The notes below the pieces were generated by a model. That model ran no database searches, was not told the origin of the DNA, and saw only the letters and a list, made by a program, of their open reading frames with translations. This document shows, in pieces, positions 1 through 12,037 of a stretch of 64,000 nucleotides of DNA. Positions within the stretch are counted from its first letter, which is position 1, and every line of letters begins with the position of its first letter. A program made the position numbers and the translations under genes. The stretch covers positions 372,001-436,000 of the forward strand of contig JASJFT010000006.1 of assembly GCA_030770425.1 (NCBI GenBank), given 5' to 3'. The stretch comes from Darksidea phi. Taxonomy: Eukaryota > Ascomycota > Dothideomycetes > Pleosporales > Lentitheciaceae.

Positions 1-2926
1 AATCAATTATGAGTATCAACAAGCTTCTCGACGTGGAAGAACACGTCTGGTCGCCCATGTACGGGTTGAAAGGCAATATCGACGCCACAGTTCAGGTAGT
101 CATGAAGGATAACTACGGCGAACGCACTCTCACCGTTCCATTTGAAGTTAAGACTGGCAAAAATTCGTCCAATGCCGCGCACGTTGTGCAGACAGCCTTG
201 TATAATTTGCTATTGTCTAACCGATATGGTAGGTAACAACTCCCTGTTTACAGTCCCAGGCTTCGTTAACCCCGCCAGATGTCGATGTTGCATACGGTAT
301 CTTGTACTACCTTGAAACTTCTGATACTAGTCGCATTCCAACTATTCGTAATGACATCATTCATATGATTATCAAACGCAACGAGCTCGCATGCTACGTA
401 CGGGATCGCATCGGACTACCTCCCGTACTAAAGGAAAATCACAAGTGTCAGAAGTGTTACGCGCAAGAAGCGTGCTTCCTCTACCACAAGCTTGTCGAGG
501 ACGGACAAGGCGATAGTCTGAACAACAAGGCCAAAGAGCGGTACGACGAGCTCGTCAAGTCTCTGAAGCCTTCTGATCAGGCTTTCATGAAGAAGTGGGA
601 CACACTTCTTACCAAGGAAGAGTCCGATATGATGAAGTTTCGCCGCGAGCTGTGGACTATGCTTAGCACCGAACGGGAGAGGCTCGGCCGGTGTTTCTCA
701 AATGTCGTACTGGAGCCAGGTTCCGGGCACGAGGATAAGAACGGCCGGAAGATCAACCGCTACTCATATACGTTTATTAAGCAGCGACCGAAGCCTGGCT
801 TCTCCTTCACCGAGTCCCAGCTTATCATCGGTGAGCCTGTTGTTGTTTCCGACGAGAGAGGTCACTTTGCGCTTGCCAACGGCTACATCACGAATGTTTG
901 CAAGCGCCGTATCACCGTCGCTGTTGACCGACGTTTGCATAATTCCCGGTCCAAGCTTCCTGGCTTCCATTCACAAACTAACCAGAACTTCGCCGGTATT
1001 ATGGAGGTGACCAAGGAAGGCGCGCCGGAGTATAGAAAGGATGACGAACCTGTGCTTTATCGATTGGACAAGGATGAATTCAGCAACGGTATGGCAGCTG
1101 CTCGCAACAACCTTATCCAGATCATGGATGACAATGTCTACAAAGCTAAAGATCTCCGCTCGTTGATCGTTGACGGACGAGCACCGGCTTTCAATCCCGC
1201 ACCAAACACCAGTTCGTTTCCGGAATCATCGCACATGTTTATGAACGATGATCAGAAGGCAGCGATCTCGAAGGTCATGTCTGCTAAAGACTATGCCCTC
1301 GTCCTCGGCATGCCAGGAACGGGCAAGACTACGACCGTTGCACAAATCATCCGGGCTTTGGTGGCAAAGGGCAAGAGCGTGCTGCTCACATCCTACACGC
1401 ACACTGCAGTCGACAACATCCTCCTTAAGATTCGTAACGACAATATTGGCATCCTCCGGTTAGGAGCATCTGCAAAGATCCACCCTGACGTGCGTGAATT
1501 TGCTACCTTGGCCGCAGAACCCAGAGATAGTCTTGAAGAGCTAAAGAAATCTTGGATGGAGCCTGCAGTCGTTGCGACAACATGTTTGACCATTAATCAC
1601 CCTCTCTTCAGCCGTCGCGTTTTCGACTACTGCATCGTCGACGAAGCATCGCAAATCACGCTTCCGGTCTGTCTTGGCCCAATCCGCATGTCGCAGAGGT
1701 TCATTCTTGTTGGCGATCACTATCAGCTTCCTCCTCTCGTCCAGAATAAGGAAGCCGCAGAAGGGGGTCTTGACATTTCACTTTTCAAGCTGCTGTGTGA
1801 AGCACATCCAGAAGCTGTGACTAGTCTTGAGCATCAATATCGCATGTGTGCCGATATAATGCTGCTCTCGAATACATTCATCTACTCCGGCCGCTTAAAG
1901 TGCGGCACCGCCTCTGTCGCTTCGCGTCAGCTCCGTCACCCCAGCCCGGCTGGCTTGCAGAATCACCACCATAATTTGCACCCCACATGCGCTCTTTCCG
2001 GACCGACATGCCCTGGCCCTACGTCTTCCGGATGCTGGCTTTCACGCTCTCTCTCTTCGTCCTTTCCTGTCGTCTTTATCAACACCGACCCTATATCCAC
2101 GCACCTAGAAACCCAATCTGGCCCCCGCATAAACAACACGCTCGAAGCACGCCTTATAACGCACCTCACTCTGTCCCTTCTCAGTCTTGGTGTCCCAGCT
2201 TCCGAGATTGGTGTCATAGCTTTCTATCGCAGCCAACTCGCGCTCCTCCGCTCCTCGCTATCATCCGCTCGCACACAGACGCAGACCTCTGAGTTGGCTG
2301 CGCCATTTACGGGACCGAATGTGAGTGCAGTGGAGTTGCACACAGCCGACAAGTTCCAAGGACGGGATAAAGAGGTTTTACTTGTGAGTTGCGTGCGCAG
2401 CAATGAAAATGGCATTGTGGGCGATTTGCTAAAAGATTGCCGTCGTGTTAACGTGGCACTCACACGCGCCCGCTCCAAGCTTGTTATCTTAGGTAGTGAA
2501 AAGACGCTGAGTGGCAACGAGCTTCTACGCGACATTATATCGCTTTGCCACGAGAAAGGGTGGGTCCTCGATCTCACACTGCATATGGTAGACGGTCATG
2601 TGTTTGACGAAGGCATCACCCAACCGACAGCAAAAACACCCTCAGCGTATCAGCAGATCGGTGCGCCGACAAGGTCCCTAATAGCAAAAAGCCCAACGCC
2701 GAGTCCGACTAAGAGACGGAAAACTTTGATGGACATCACCACCATGAGTAGTCAAGGGAATGTAAAGTCACATAAGAGGACAGAGGGATGTCAGAAGACG
2801 CTGAGCAATAGTCTTGAAATATCGAAGGTGGGCCGCAAGGTCCCCGGTAAAGTGTGCAAGGCGGGTAAAAGAGGCGTGCTCGAGGGAAGGCCTGTACTCG
2901 AGAATGTTTTCTATGGCGCGGTTTGA
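1..2926 (+). CDS. DNA2: DNA replication ATP-dependent helicase/nuclease Dna2 (3' part)
   Basis: Partial gene, open at the left edge. It has two exons, <1-228 and 279-2926, joined across a 50 nt intron (GTAGGT..CCAG); the joint reads RYD|VDVAYG. The first exon holds the end of the RecB-like nuclease domain (WSPMYGLKGNID, then FEVKTGK with the catalytic E/K). Cysteines encoded at 446, 455 and 473 are the distal Fe-S ligands of that domain. The superfamily 1B helicase follows: Walker A GMPGTGKTTT at 1307-1336, then VDEASQ, LEHQYRM, ADKFQGRD and NVALTRARSKL. In this family the enzyme trims Okazaki flaps and resects double-strand breaks in the nucleus. Between the QYRM and FQGRD motifs there is a Ser/Thr/Pro-rich stretch, and the C-terminal tail after the helicase core is basic and probably disordered. 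No inactivating change is visible. Confidence 0.95.
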
Positions 2927-3804
2927 GGCGCCGATGCAAGGACCGTGCTGTGAGCGCTCGTTTGTGGGACACGGGGATAGAATGGTACTATATCATGGAT
3001 ACATACTGTATACATGTGGGATTACCGTCTGAAAGAGGCACTGACCGGGAACATGACTGGATACTCGTTCTAGATATTGAAATTGTCGAAACCTGTTGCA
3101 GTATAGCATGGCGAAGGGTAGCATAGCATAGCATAGCATAGCATAGCATAGCATAACGGTACGGAACATCCATATTGATAGCTTGTACCAAAGTAGTTAC
3201 AAAACAACGATTCTGGCTTCCACCTTGTATGTTCTTGTCTCGCTCTCCTAAGCTTTAAACAAGCCAAATCACGATATCAGGAAGTACAGCTGTGCGAGCG
3301 AGGAACTCGTGCTAGAGGGTGCTGTTGCCCGTTTGCGAGGCAATGCATGCCCATCAACGGCGCTACTATTGTTGGGATATTTACTTAACTGTGTTGCTCA
3401 CTGCTCAACAAGACACTACCAATGTTGGTTCGGCTAGATTCAACAATGTGGCGTTTAAACCATGGGTACGGGTAGATGGGTGTGCATCATGCAAGAACAG
3501 TGCTTCGGCGACTGGTTAGCTTTGCATGTTATTTGTACGACACAAGCTCTTTCAGAGTGAGCACTATTAAAGACGATAATATGAGTATGCAGAAAGGGAG
3601 AGCCCCAAACTCCTTTTCTATGGGATATTACGCTGCCGAACCGGTCTAGAAAAGCTTACATATACATATGCCTTGAAGAAAACCACCCCTTGCTTTTCCA
3701 TGCTTTAATCCCGGCCCATAACCACGGGAGGCGCAACTGCGCATACCCTTAGCACATAGTCATACCGAAACCCTACCTTCGGTTACTAGATCAGAACCGC
3801 TTGC
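2927..3804. other. Intergenic between DNA2 and the HisRS gene
   Basis: This gap lies between the convergent 3' ends of the DNA2 and HisRS genes. Apart from the pentanucleotide repeat near 3120 I see no coding signal; the short open frames here show no family resemblance. Confidence 0.6.
3117..3156. repeat. AGCAT pentanucleotide microsatellite
   Basis: About seven consecutive copies of the 5-mer AGCAT/GCATA lie in the gap between the convergent DNA2 and HisRS genes. Copies are perfect except at the ends. It is a simple tandem repeat likely to vary in length between strains. Confidence 0.9.
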
Positions 3805-5766
3805 TCACGTCGCCGTCCGATCCGGTAAACTCCCCTTGCCCCAAATCCTCGTCTGCAACTCGTCCACTAACTTTGTTTTCTCCACCATGACGCCATCCTT
3901 TTCCGGATGTCCCTCCGGCAAACCCATCTCTTTGATCTTGACCTTGCCGTTTTTCAACTCATCCTCGCCGAGGATAACGCACCATGGCACCTTGGAGTTT
4001 TCGGCGGCCTTGAACTGGTTCTGTAGCTTAGGCTTCGCCTTCCACATATACTCAGCCTTGATGCCGGCGTCCCAAAGGGTTTTGGCGACTTGCATGCGCT
4101 CCGAGAGGAGGCCAGTGAAGTCTTTTCCGCCGCCGAAGGCCATGATAAAGACGTCAACTTCGGTGGGGCGAGTGACTTGGTTGTCACCGAGGCGGGCTTT
4201 GGTGATGCTGAAGATGCGATCCACGCCGAAAGAAATGCCGACACAAGGAATGGGCTTACCGCTGAACATGCCGACGAGCTCGTCGTAGCGACCGCCTGCC
4301 GCAACAGAGCCCACGCCTATTGTGGGGTCATTCGAGCGGTCCTCGTCTGGATCTGCCATCTTCTTTTGCTTCTTCTCTTTCTTGGCCACGTCTTTGGACG
4401 ATGCAACGGGTGCAGAGCCTTCTGTTACGACCTCGTAGATGATGCCGGTGTAGTAGTCGAGACCGCGGGCAAGGGACATGTCGATGCATAGGGCGGGAAG
4501 GACATCGAAAATCTCTAGGTAGTTGCAGAGGAGGGCCATGTCTTCCAGGCCTTGTTTTGCCGACTCGTTGGCTTGAACTTCCGGTATCTCCTGGAGCTTT
4601 GTCACAATCTCCTTTCCACCCTTAAGCTGGGCGTATGTCCATATATTGTCGGCGATGCCTGCATCTAGCCCCTTGTCCTCGACCATCTCCCGCCGAACTT
4701 CTTCCCATGGTGACTGCTACTGTTAGCAATCATTCCACATGCCAAACGCCATCCGTTCCACTTACCTTGTCCAGCTTGTCCACAGCGCTGCTTATCATCC
4801 TAATCTTATCCTCAGGCACCCCGCATATCTGGAAAATGCCGTCCAGAATCTTCCTGTGATTTATCTTGATTGTGTACTTGCCCTTCCACTCGGGCAAGTC
4901 GTCAAAGACTTCCTTGATGACTCTAAGTATCTCGGCATCGGGCAGCATCGAGTCGTACTGGCCTGCAATGTCGAAATCGCACTGATAAAATTCGCGCATC
5001 CGTCCCTTTGTCATGGCGGGCTGATCGCGTCGGTACACCTTGGCTATGTGGTAGCGCTTGATGTTCTGGGTCGCATTCTGGGCGCAGAAGCGTGCGAAGG
5101 GGACGGTGAGGTCGTAGCGTAATGAGCAGATCTCGCCCCCTTGGTCGGCGAGGTCGTAGATGAGCTTGCTGTCTTCGCCGTATTTGCCTGTGAGTGTCTC
5201 CTTGAGCTCGAAGACGGGCCTGTCGCAAGTCAGCGATATGGTAGGGGAGAGGTTGCGATATTCCATACGTATCTATCGTGACAGCGCCGTGGCGTCTGTA
5301 AACATGGTCAGTGTCTAGATTATGTACAATAGAGGCCGCTCGCTCTCCTGTGAATCACTTGTCAACTTACTTGAACACTTTGGTAATAGTCTCGAATATG
5401 CGCTCGCGCAGCACAACATCTAATCCCCACCCTACAAAAGCAGTCAGCACAGCGCCGCTCCATATAGTCTGTTGCCTTACAATCCTTCGTCCCCTTGGGC
5501 GTCTTTAACTGATAATTGCCGTCCCTTTTCCCCATTGTGCCGATTCGACTGTTGTCGCACGGGTCGTCTTGAGGTGCCTCGTGAATGCGTCTCGTAGTTG
5601 AGTATCCGCGTTTGCACTCGACTTGCGGTTGGGTTCGTCTGGGCCGGAGGAAAGGCAGCAGAGGGCGCACAGCAGAAGAAAGACCCGTGCCAGGTTTGGA
5701 GAGAAAAAGTACGAGCGCGCCGGCACGACGTAGTGTGTTTGGGTAGGGCACTATAAGGTGGGGCAT
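3805..5766 (-). CDS. HTS1: Histidyl-tRNA synthetase, cytosolic and mitochondrial forms
   Basis: Class II synthetase that charges tRNA-His. Exons on the minus strand are 5481-5535 (short form) or 5481-5766 (long form), 5371-5431, 5269-5295, 4766-5219 and 3805-4713, with introns of 49, 75, 49 and 52 nt. The short form is 501 aa and begins [18 protein letters not shown]. Visible motifs are motif 2 ([18 protein letters not shown], about residues 112-129), the histidine motifs [10 protein letters not shown] (about 280-289) and AAGGRYDEL (about 337-345), and the C-terminal anticodon-binding domain. A lysine-rich insertion separates the two histidine motifs. An in-frame ATG at 5766 adds 77 residues rich in Arg/Ser/Thr and poor in acids, ending near RGYSTTRR, which looks like a mitochondrial presequence. 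Yeast HTS1 uses the same two-start arrangement. Splice assignments are mine but every phase closes. Confidence 0.95.
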
Positions 5767-6324
5767 GGATGGCGGGGTGACTCAAGAAATTGTTGTCTTG
5801 CATGAAGGCGCGCGGCGAAACATGCGGCCGAGCGGTGACGCCGACGATTGGCACGTGATACGGACCTTCGAGTGATTGATTCCATGTGCATGTCCTACGA
5901 TGGATTCCAACGCGATGGCCTAAAGAAAAATGGCTCAACCTGACAAGGTGACTCTTTGCAAGCATGCACAAGCTCTCTCAAGGGAGCTGGATCGTTACTA
6001 TCTACCCGCCTACCCCTAGACCACATTCTTACTCCAACAATACATAAAAAAGACTCCATCGCTAATGCAGGACTCCATACACAATGCTCATCCCAATGCA
6101 TCAACGGTATTGCACCCTATCGATCCAACCCATACCATGCTGAAGGGCGTGTAGAGATTACTATTACAGTGAAGGCAGAATATCAATTTTTAGGGCTCGA
6201 AAGCGGGATAGGTCCCAAGTGAATAGTGATGACCTTGTACATTGCAAGGTGGCGTGAGCGGCAATGGCAGCCTCTGCGAGTATGAGATGGTGCAGAGGCC
6301 TCGAGAGTGGGAGGAGTCAGTCCA
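5767..6324. other. Intergenic upstream of HisRS
   Basis: This gap lies between the HisRS 5' end and the SSK2-like 3' end, both on the minus strand. It should hold the HisRS promoter and 5' leader. I see no gene or clear element in it. Confidence 0.6.
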
Positions 6325-9300
6325 CTAGCCATAGATGGCCGAGTTTTGGCGGGTACTAGTAGCACTACCTGGACCAGAGCTCGACGTCTCACTGCTCGGT
6401 GTCTGTGGCTCAAGCGACAATTGCGCTCGCAATGTCATGATCCAGTCATGCTGCAGCAATTCCACGGCAGAGGCGCGAGTCGCTGGGTCGCGTTCAAAGC
6501 ATCTTTTCAAAAAGTCGATGCCCTGTTCGCTCAGTTGCTCTCTAGTCGGAAGCTGTGGGGGATCGCCTTGAGCAATGTGGTACATGATGGCCCACTCATT
6601 ATCCATATTCGCCCAAGGTCGGCGACCAGTCGCCATTTCTAGGATGACGCAGCCGAGGGACCAGATGTCGACGGCTCCGTGACGGCCTAGGCTAGTGCCT
6701 CGGATGACTTCAGGCGACATATACATTGGTGTTCCGGTCATTGATCTTTGTCGTCCTTGCCGAGTAGCAGCGTGTTCGGCGGCCAAAGTTCTACCTTGCC
6801 GTGCGATGACTTTGGCTGCTCCAAAATCAACAAACTTGATGACACCGTTATGATCGAGTAAAATATCTATGACAAGTCAGACTAGCCTTGCATCTGCCGT
6901 GTAACGATATGCACTTACTCTCAGGCTTGATGTCGCGGTGCACGACGCCAGCATCGTGGAGATACGCAAGCCCTTCCAACATCTGCAACCCATACACTTG
7001 AATTACCGTCTCGTCTTCAATCCTCCCATGCTCCAATAGACCGGCCAGCGAGCCACCAGAGCAGTACTCCATGAAAATGTACACCTTGTCTCGATGCGGC
7101 TCAATACCGTAATAGGACACGATATTCGGGTGGTCCAACACTTGCAGAACGCCCATCTCATCTCTGATTTGGGTGACAATGGTAGGAATAAGCTGGGGGT
7201 CCTGAAGACGGATTTCCTTTACGGCCATCAGGTGTCCAGAGTCAAGGTTCATGGCCGCGTACACCGATCCGAACGTACCGCCGCCGACGAACTGCCCTTG
7301 TTGCCATCGTATGGTCACGTTGGTGGCCGAGGACGACAGGTAAGTCAGCGCTCGGTCAGCTTCATTGGAGTCTTCCAGGACTCGTCCAAGAGTCTGGCGC
7401 TCGGCCTCCTTGTCTCTTCTGAACGCATCAATCTCCTCGAGGCTCTGCATCCACTGCTCCTGAGTCAGTCGAATCGACTCCTCGTCATCCTTCATGTTCT
7501 TGGGGTCGAACAAGGACTTTCCAGCCAGAGCGTTCAGTCGCTGTCTTTCGGCCTGGGCGGCAATCGTGGACCGAGCACCCATGATGTCGAAGTGCGAGAT
7601 CAGGACCGACATGCACCCAGCCACCTTCAATCGTAATTTGGAATATTCTTCGTCGCTAATGGAGAGAATGTTTTGCCCTCGAGTCATCATCATGGAGAAC
7701 TCTAAGGCAACGACAGCCCAACGGAAGGTCTTGCGGTCGGAAGCAATGCAGTCATCGCAAATAAAGCTGACCCAGTCCAAAGCCAGCCTAGTCAGCTTGA
7801 TGTTGTTCATGGCGCGTCGGTTGTAATCCATGTATAGCAGGGATCGTTGTCCGAACTCGGTAGCGAAGGCGAAGCAAGTTTGAATAAGATCCTGGCAGTC
7901 TAGGCCTGCAGTCTGCTTTCGCACAATCTCAACACTATCCATAATGGTGTTGGACAACTTGTATGTCGTCTTCTTGATCTTCTGCAGCTCTTGGTTGACG
8001 CGTGGCAGGTTGGCCCTCTGATCGATCAGTGTGTTCAGGTCGGTGCCGATAGCATGCAAAAAGGACGCATTGGCATTTGCGAGGCGCTGTTGCGAGCCAT
8101 CAGCAACTAGACGTAACCTGCCAGGCTTCACATCCAAGTGAGGCGTCCGGATGTTGGCGTTCAGCTTCTTTCCGATCCAAAAGAGGGGCTCTTCCGGTCG
8201 AATGATAAGTGCGTAGGGGTTGGAGGGGTCTTCTGGGTTCTCTTCCGCGTGGTAGCAGGTAGTGAGAAGCGATTGGATGTCTTTTGGGCGGTCTTGTAGG
8301 GCAGGGGAGGCAAGGATGTAAAGACCACTGTTATCCCCACCAGAGGTTTCGACCAAGAAGTGACCAGTGACGATGAGCGATTCGTAGAGGTCATTGAGCT
8401 GCTCTTGATCCAGGTCGATGTGGTTGATGTTGTACTCGGTACAATTTTCAAAGCGTTGGGTAAGGATCCTTGAGAACCGGAACAGCTTCCGCTGGCGGAC
8501 ACGCACAGAGTCTAGAATCTGCTTGTACCGTTTCTCCATCTCAGCACCCGCGAGCTCGTCTGGTCTGCGCTGGAGCTCTTTCTCAAAATGAGCCGTCAGG
8601 CGGGATAGAGACTTGGAAGTAAGGGAGCTGAACTGCTCTGCCGTTTCCACGTCGCCACCCTCGAGCTGTCGTCCGAGCCTGTTGGAGAACTCCCATTCCT
8701 GCTCCAGAATTTCGGCTTCTTTGAAAGTGTTCTTGTTGGCCGAGAGCTTCCAGTTCAGCATCTTGAAGTAAAACTTGAGAGCTTCCAGAACTACGACGTC
8801 GAAGTTCTCCTCAATACAGGGTGGCAGGTCCCACCCTGGCTCTGGTCGGGAGATGATGATGTAGCTTTCCTTGATCTTACCGGCGAGTGTGAGGAGAATC
8901 TGGAACTGCGAGATCATCTGCTCGGCCATCATGACGCCCTGCTGGGAGGGGTCCTTGATCTTTTTGGCGTAGGAGAGACGTACCCGGATGATTTCCTGGA
9001 GGAGGCGGGAAGGGAAGTTGATCAGCGTGAGCAGTTCTTCAATGTACGGCGGCAGGTGGCGGTCGGCGAAGCCCTCGGCGTTGGCGATGAGCGTGGCCTT
9101 TGCTTTGTGGATGACCTTCTCCAAAGCAACCAACAGACTAGTCTCCCCTTGCAGCGACTTGAGGCCGTCTTCCTTCAGTATGCGGTCGATGAAGGAGGAC
9201 TCGTCGGTGAGATGGTGGTCTTCGGACGAGCGCGCGCGCGGCTTCGAGAAGTCGAGCTCATCGTTGCCAACCCACTTTTTCAGAATGGACATCTCCGTGT

Positions 9301-10489
9301 TGATGAGCTCGGTGGTGTTGTTCCAGGCGAAGACGGCATCGCAGGCGTCCTTGTAGGCCTGCGATGCGGCGCGGGGATAGGCCTGTTCCAGCGCCTGCCG
9401 GGTGGGGAAGAGGCTCTCAATGTTCTCAATCTTCCGGACGATCTCGGCGACCTGTGCTGCCGCCGTTTGGCCGGCCTCGGCGGCGCCCTGCACTTCGAAG
9501 GTGATGATGCTCTCCAGCTCTGGCCGGATGCCGGACCGCTTGTCGTCGACGAGGCGCCGTTGCGCCTGCAGAGACCTCCCGCAGACCTTGGCGCGGACGC
9601 CCATCCATATCTCAGCCTTGAGGGTGCTGTCGCCTTGCTGCTCGCTGCTGCCGATGAGGCGCTTCTTCTCCTGCTTGACCACGTCGCCGGTCAAGACACT
9701 GGCCAGCATCGAGTGCCACTCGAGCCGCTCACGGTTGGCGGGGATCTTGAGCTCCTCGACGGATGGCTGCATGTCGTCGTTGCCATAGTACAGCAACGTC
9801 TCCTGGTCATACGGGTCATTGTCCACGTGCTCGGCCGTGGAGGGCGACTCGTCGTCCGACTCGGAGTCGGTGCTGTAGCCTAGGCTGGGGGTGCGCACGT
9901 CGGCGAAGAAGTCGTCCTGCTCGTTCTCCTGGCGGATGCGCTGCACGTAGGCCTTTTCCTGGGCGCGATACTCGGCATTGGGGTTGCGGGGGCGTGCGCG
10001 CGTCGTCGACGAGTTGCGGTGGCGGCTGTTGGTCGTGTTGAGCGAGAACTGCTGCGGGCGACGGGCGGGTGCGTATGCGTTCGAGGGCGTCCTGACGGCA
10101 CCCGGGCGCGGCGGGCGGGTGCTCATGCCAGCACCGCTGGCGTTGGTGTTGGCGCTGGCCGTGGTCTGGATGGGCGGCGGATTCTCACGGGTGCGAGGCT
10201 GCGCCGATGCACTCCAGCTGAAGCCTCCTCCTCCTGTGCTCAGCGGGGGCACCTCGTCTATGGGTGTGGTGGAGACGGGCGGCGCAAATTGATACTGGCC
10301 CTCATCGTCGAGCTCGCCAAGGCCGTGCCGCGGCGCGTCCTGGTCCGAATCGCCAGATGCGGAGCCCGAGGAGTCGTTGGCGGGTGCATTCGCCACCATT
10401 GGCGTGCTCATGTCGGCCGTCGAGTGTGTGGACAGCAGAGCGTTGTGGCGAACACGGAAGCGCACGCCTCTGGCCGGGTCGTGGCTCAT
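6325..10489 (-). CDS. SSK2: MAP kinase kinase kinase, Ssk2/Wis4/SskB type
   Basis: This is a MAPKKK of the high-osmolarity (HOG) cascade; the family receives the signal from the Ssk1 response regulator and phosphorylates Pbs2. Exons 6919-10489 and 6325-6866 flank a 52 nt intron that cuts HRDIKPE|NILLD. The protein is 1370 aa, the usual family size. The N-terminal 200 residues are low complexity (Ser/Pro/Asn), followed by a long helical regulatory region. The C-terminal kinase domain has the glycine loop GGGTFGSV (about residue 1069), AVKE lysine (about 1091), HRDIKPEN, VDFGAAK in place of the usual DFG context, and GTPMYMSPEVI. I placed the start at the first ATG of the frame (MSHDPARGVRFRVRH); the frame stays open upstream, so a further upstream exon cannot be excluded. 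Confidence 0.93.
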
Positions 10490-12037
10490 GGTGTTGATGG
10501 ATGCGGGCGCCGCGCTTCGCCGTGCGAGGGCAAGATCAGCGTTGCTCGTCTGCGGAAGCTGTGGCGGTGCGCAACGATGAAAGGGCAAGTGTACCGTGCA
10601 TGCGCCTCCGCAGCAGTCAGGTCAGTAGTGCTCATACCTTCGGTAGCTCGGTCTTTGGTTCCGCACTTGGAGCCTTGGGTGCGATGGCAGCTGCCCTCGC
10701 CGCACACTGCGCGCATCGGAAACAGGCCTTTGGTCCCCCAGCCGGAAGCAGCTCTCGCACGCGCTGGCGACGTCAAGTCACTCTCCACTCGGCCCCAGAT
10801 GCAGGTACACCTGGGTGAGACGGCTCAGACGGTTCGGACTTGAAGACACCAACACGAGAGACATTGGCCCAACCCGAGCTGCCAGCAAAAGGGGGGGCTG
10901 CCAACGCCGGGTACCTGATGCAGCAGCATGCACAAGCCCGTGTCCAATATCCGACCATCACGACTCTCCCGCAGATAGACACGAGTACCCAAGTGCTTTC
11001 AGGTCAGCTTGCAATATGGAAGTGCGACGAGATTAGCTGCAGGAGCCCTTGCAGCGCTGGGGTGCGCCGGGCGTCATAAAAAGCAACAAGGGCCTTTGGG
11101 CCTCTGCGCCTTTGCTCTCCGGATGCAATACCGGTGTCCAGGCCAGACCCGGCCGGGAGCTGGTTCAGTGTCTCAATGCAGCGGGATGCCGTCGGCGCCT
11201 CCCCGCGAAGGAAGCTGGACATGTAGGCGACATTGAAGCTCGAGCGGCGCGGGCTGGGCATGGCGAGCATGGGGAGTGAGCGTCGTGAGCACGGGCGTGA
11301 GCATGGGCCGAGGCAGGCAACAGGCGAGCGAGGCCAAGAGCAGCCTAGTCGGTGCCGCCTTCCCAGATCGGCCGGCGACGGTCTTGGCACGCCCGGGGTA
11401 CTGATAAGAGAGAGTAACGAAGGAATAACGAAAGTAAACATCAATCAATTTTGATGCAGACGCCGCCTCTCCTATGTACATGTGTCCTCGCGGGGGCTGT
11501 ACGGCCATCGAGACACGCGGAGGCGCCATGAGCGCTGTAGAGGGCGACAGTGAGGTGAAGTAGAGTAAAGTAAAGCGAAGCGATGGGAACAGACGACAGC
11601 ATGCGGGCCGCTCAGTAGTAGTCGTGGTACCACCACCTGCAGAAGACATCCCACGGCCACGGTTCGAGCCAACCCGCCCCCGTTTCTCCAAACGCGCCGC
11701 CCTGCCGCTCGCATTGGCTGCAGCCGTCCCATATCTCGCACCCCACCCTGGCTTGTTCGCCCATCCCCCGGCCCTTATGCTGCAGGGCGCAATGTCCGCC
11801 AGCTTATAGTTCTCATCGTCCCGTCGCCAACGATCGAGCCATCCACTGTGCGCTGTGATCGACACCCTCTAGACGCCAAGCATCTTCACTTTCCGCCCTG
11901 GCAGTGAAGTTGTCACTCCGTCCACTCCTTCATCCACTGTTCTTCGCGCCCATCGGCTGCTGCCGGCCTTGAGTGTCGCAGACAACATTTTCCGCCAGCC
12001 TCCAAAGTCGACGGCACAAGTCAGAAACACGTCCAAA
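10490..12037. other. Divergent intergenic region between SSK2-like and ammonium transporter genes
   Basis: About 1.5 kb holds both promoters. GATA-type motifs (recognised by AreA/NIT2 in fungi) occur near 10974 (AGATAG) and 11403 (TGATAAG), which fits nitrogen control of the transporter but is thin evidence. CT-rich stretches lie close to the transporter start. The open frames here are not protein-like. Confidence 0.5.

Noticed and set aside
9056..9883. 275-codon plus-strand open frame inside the SSK2-like gene
   Set aside because: It is the antisense shadow of a well-supported kinase gene; composition is Leu/Gly/Arg-rich without motifs.
11173..11865. 230-codon minus-strand open frame in the SSK2/ammonium transporter gap
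   Set aside because: Pro/Ser/Thr/Arg low-complexity reading of a GC-rich promoter region with no family resemblance.
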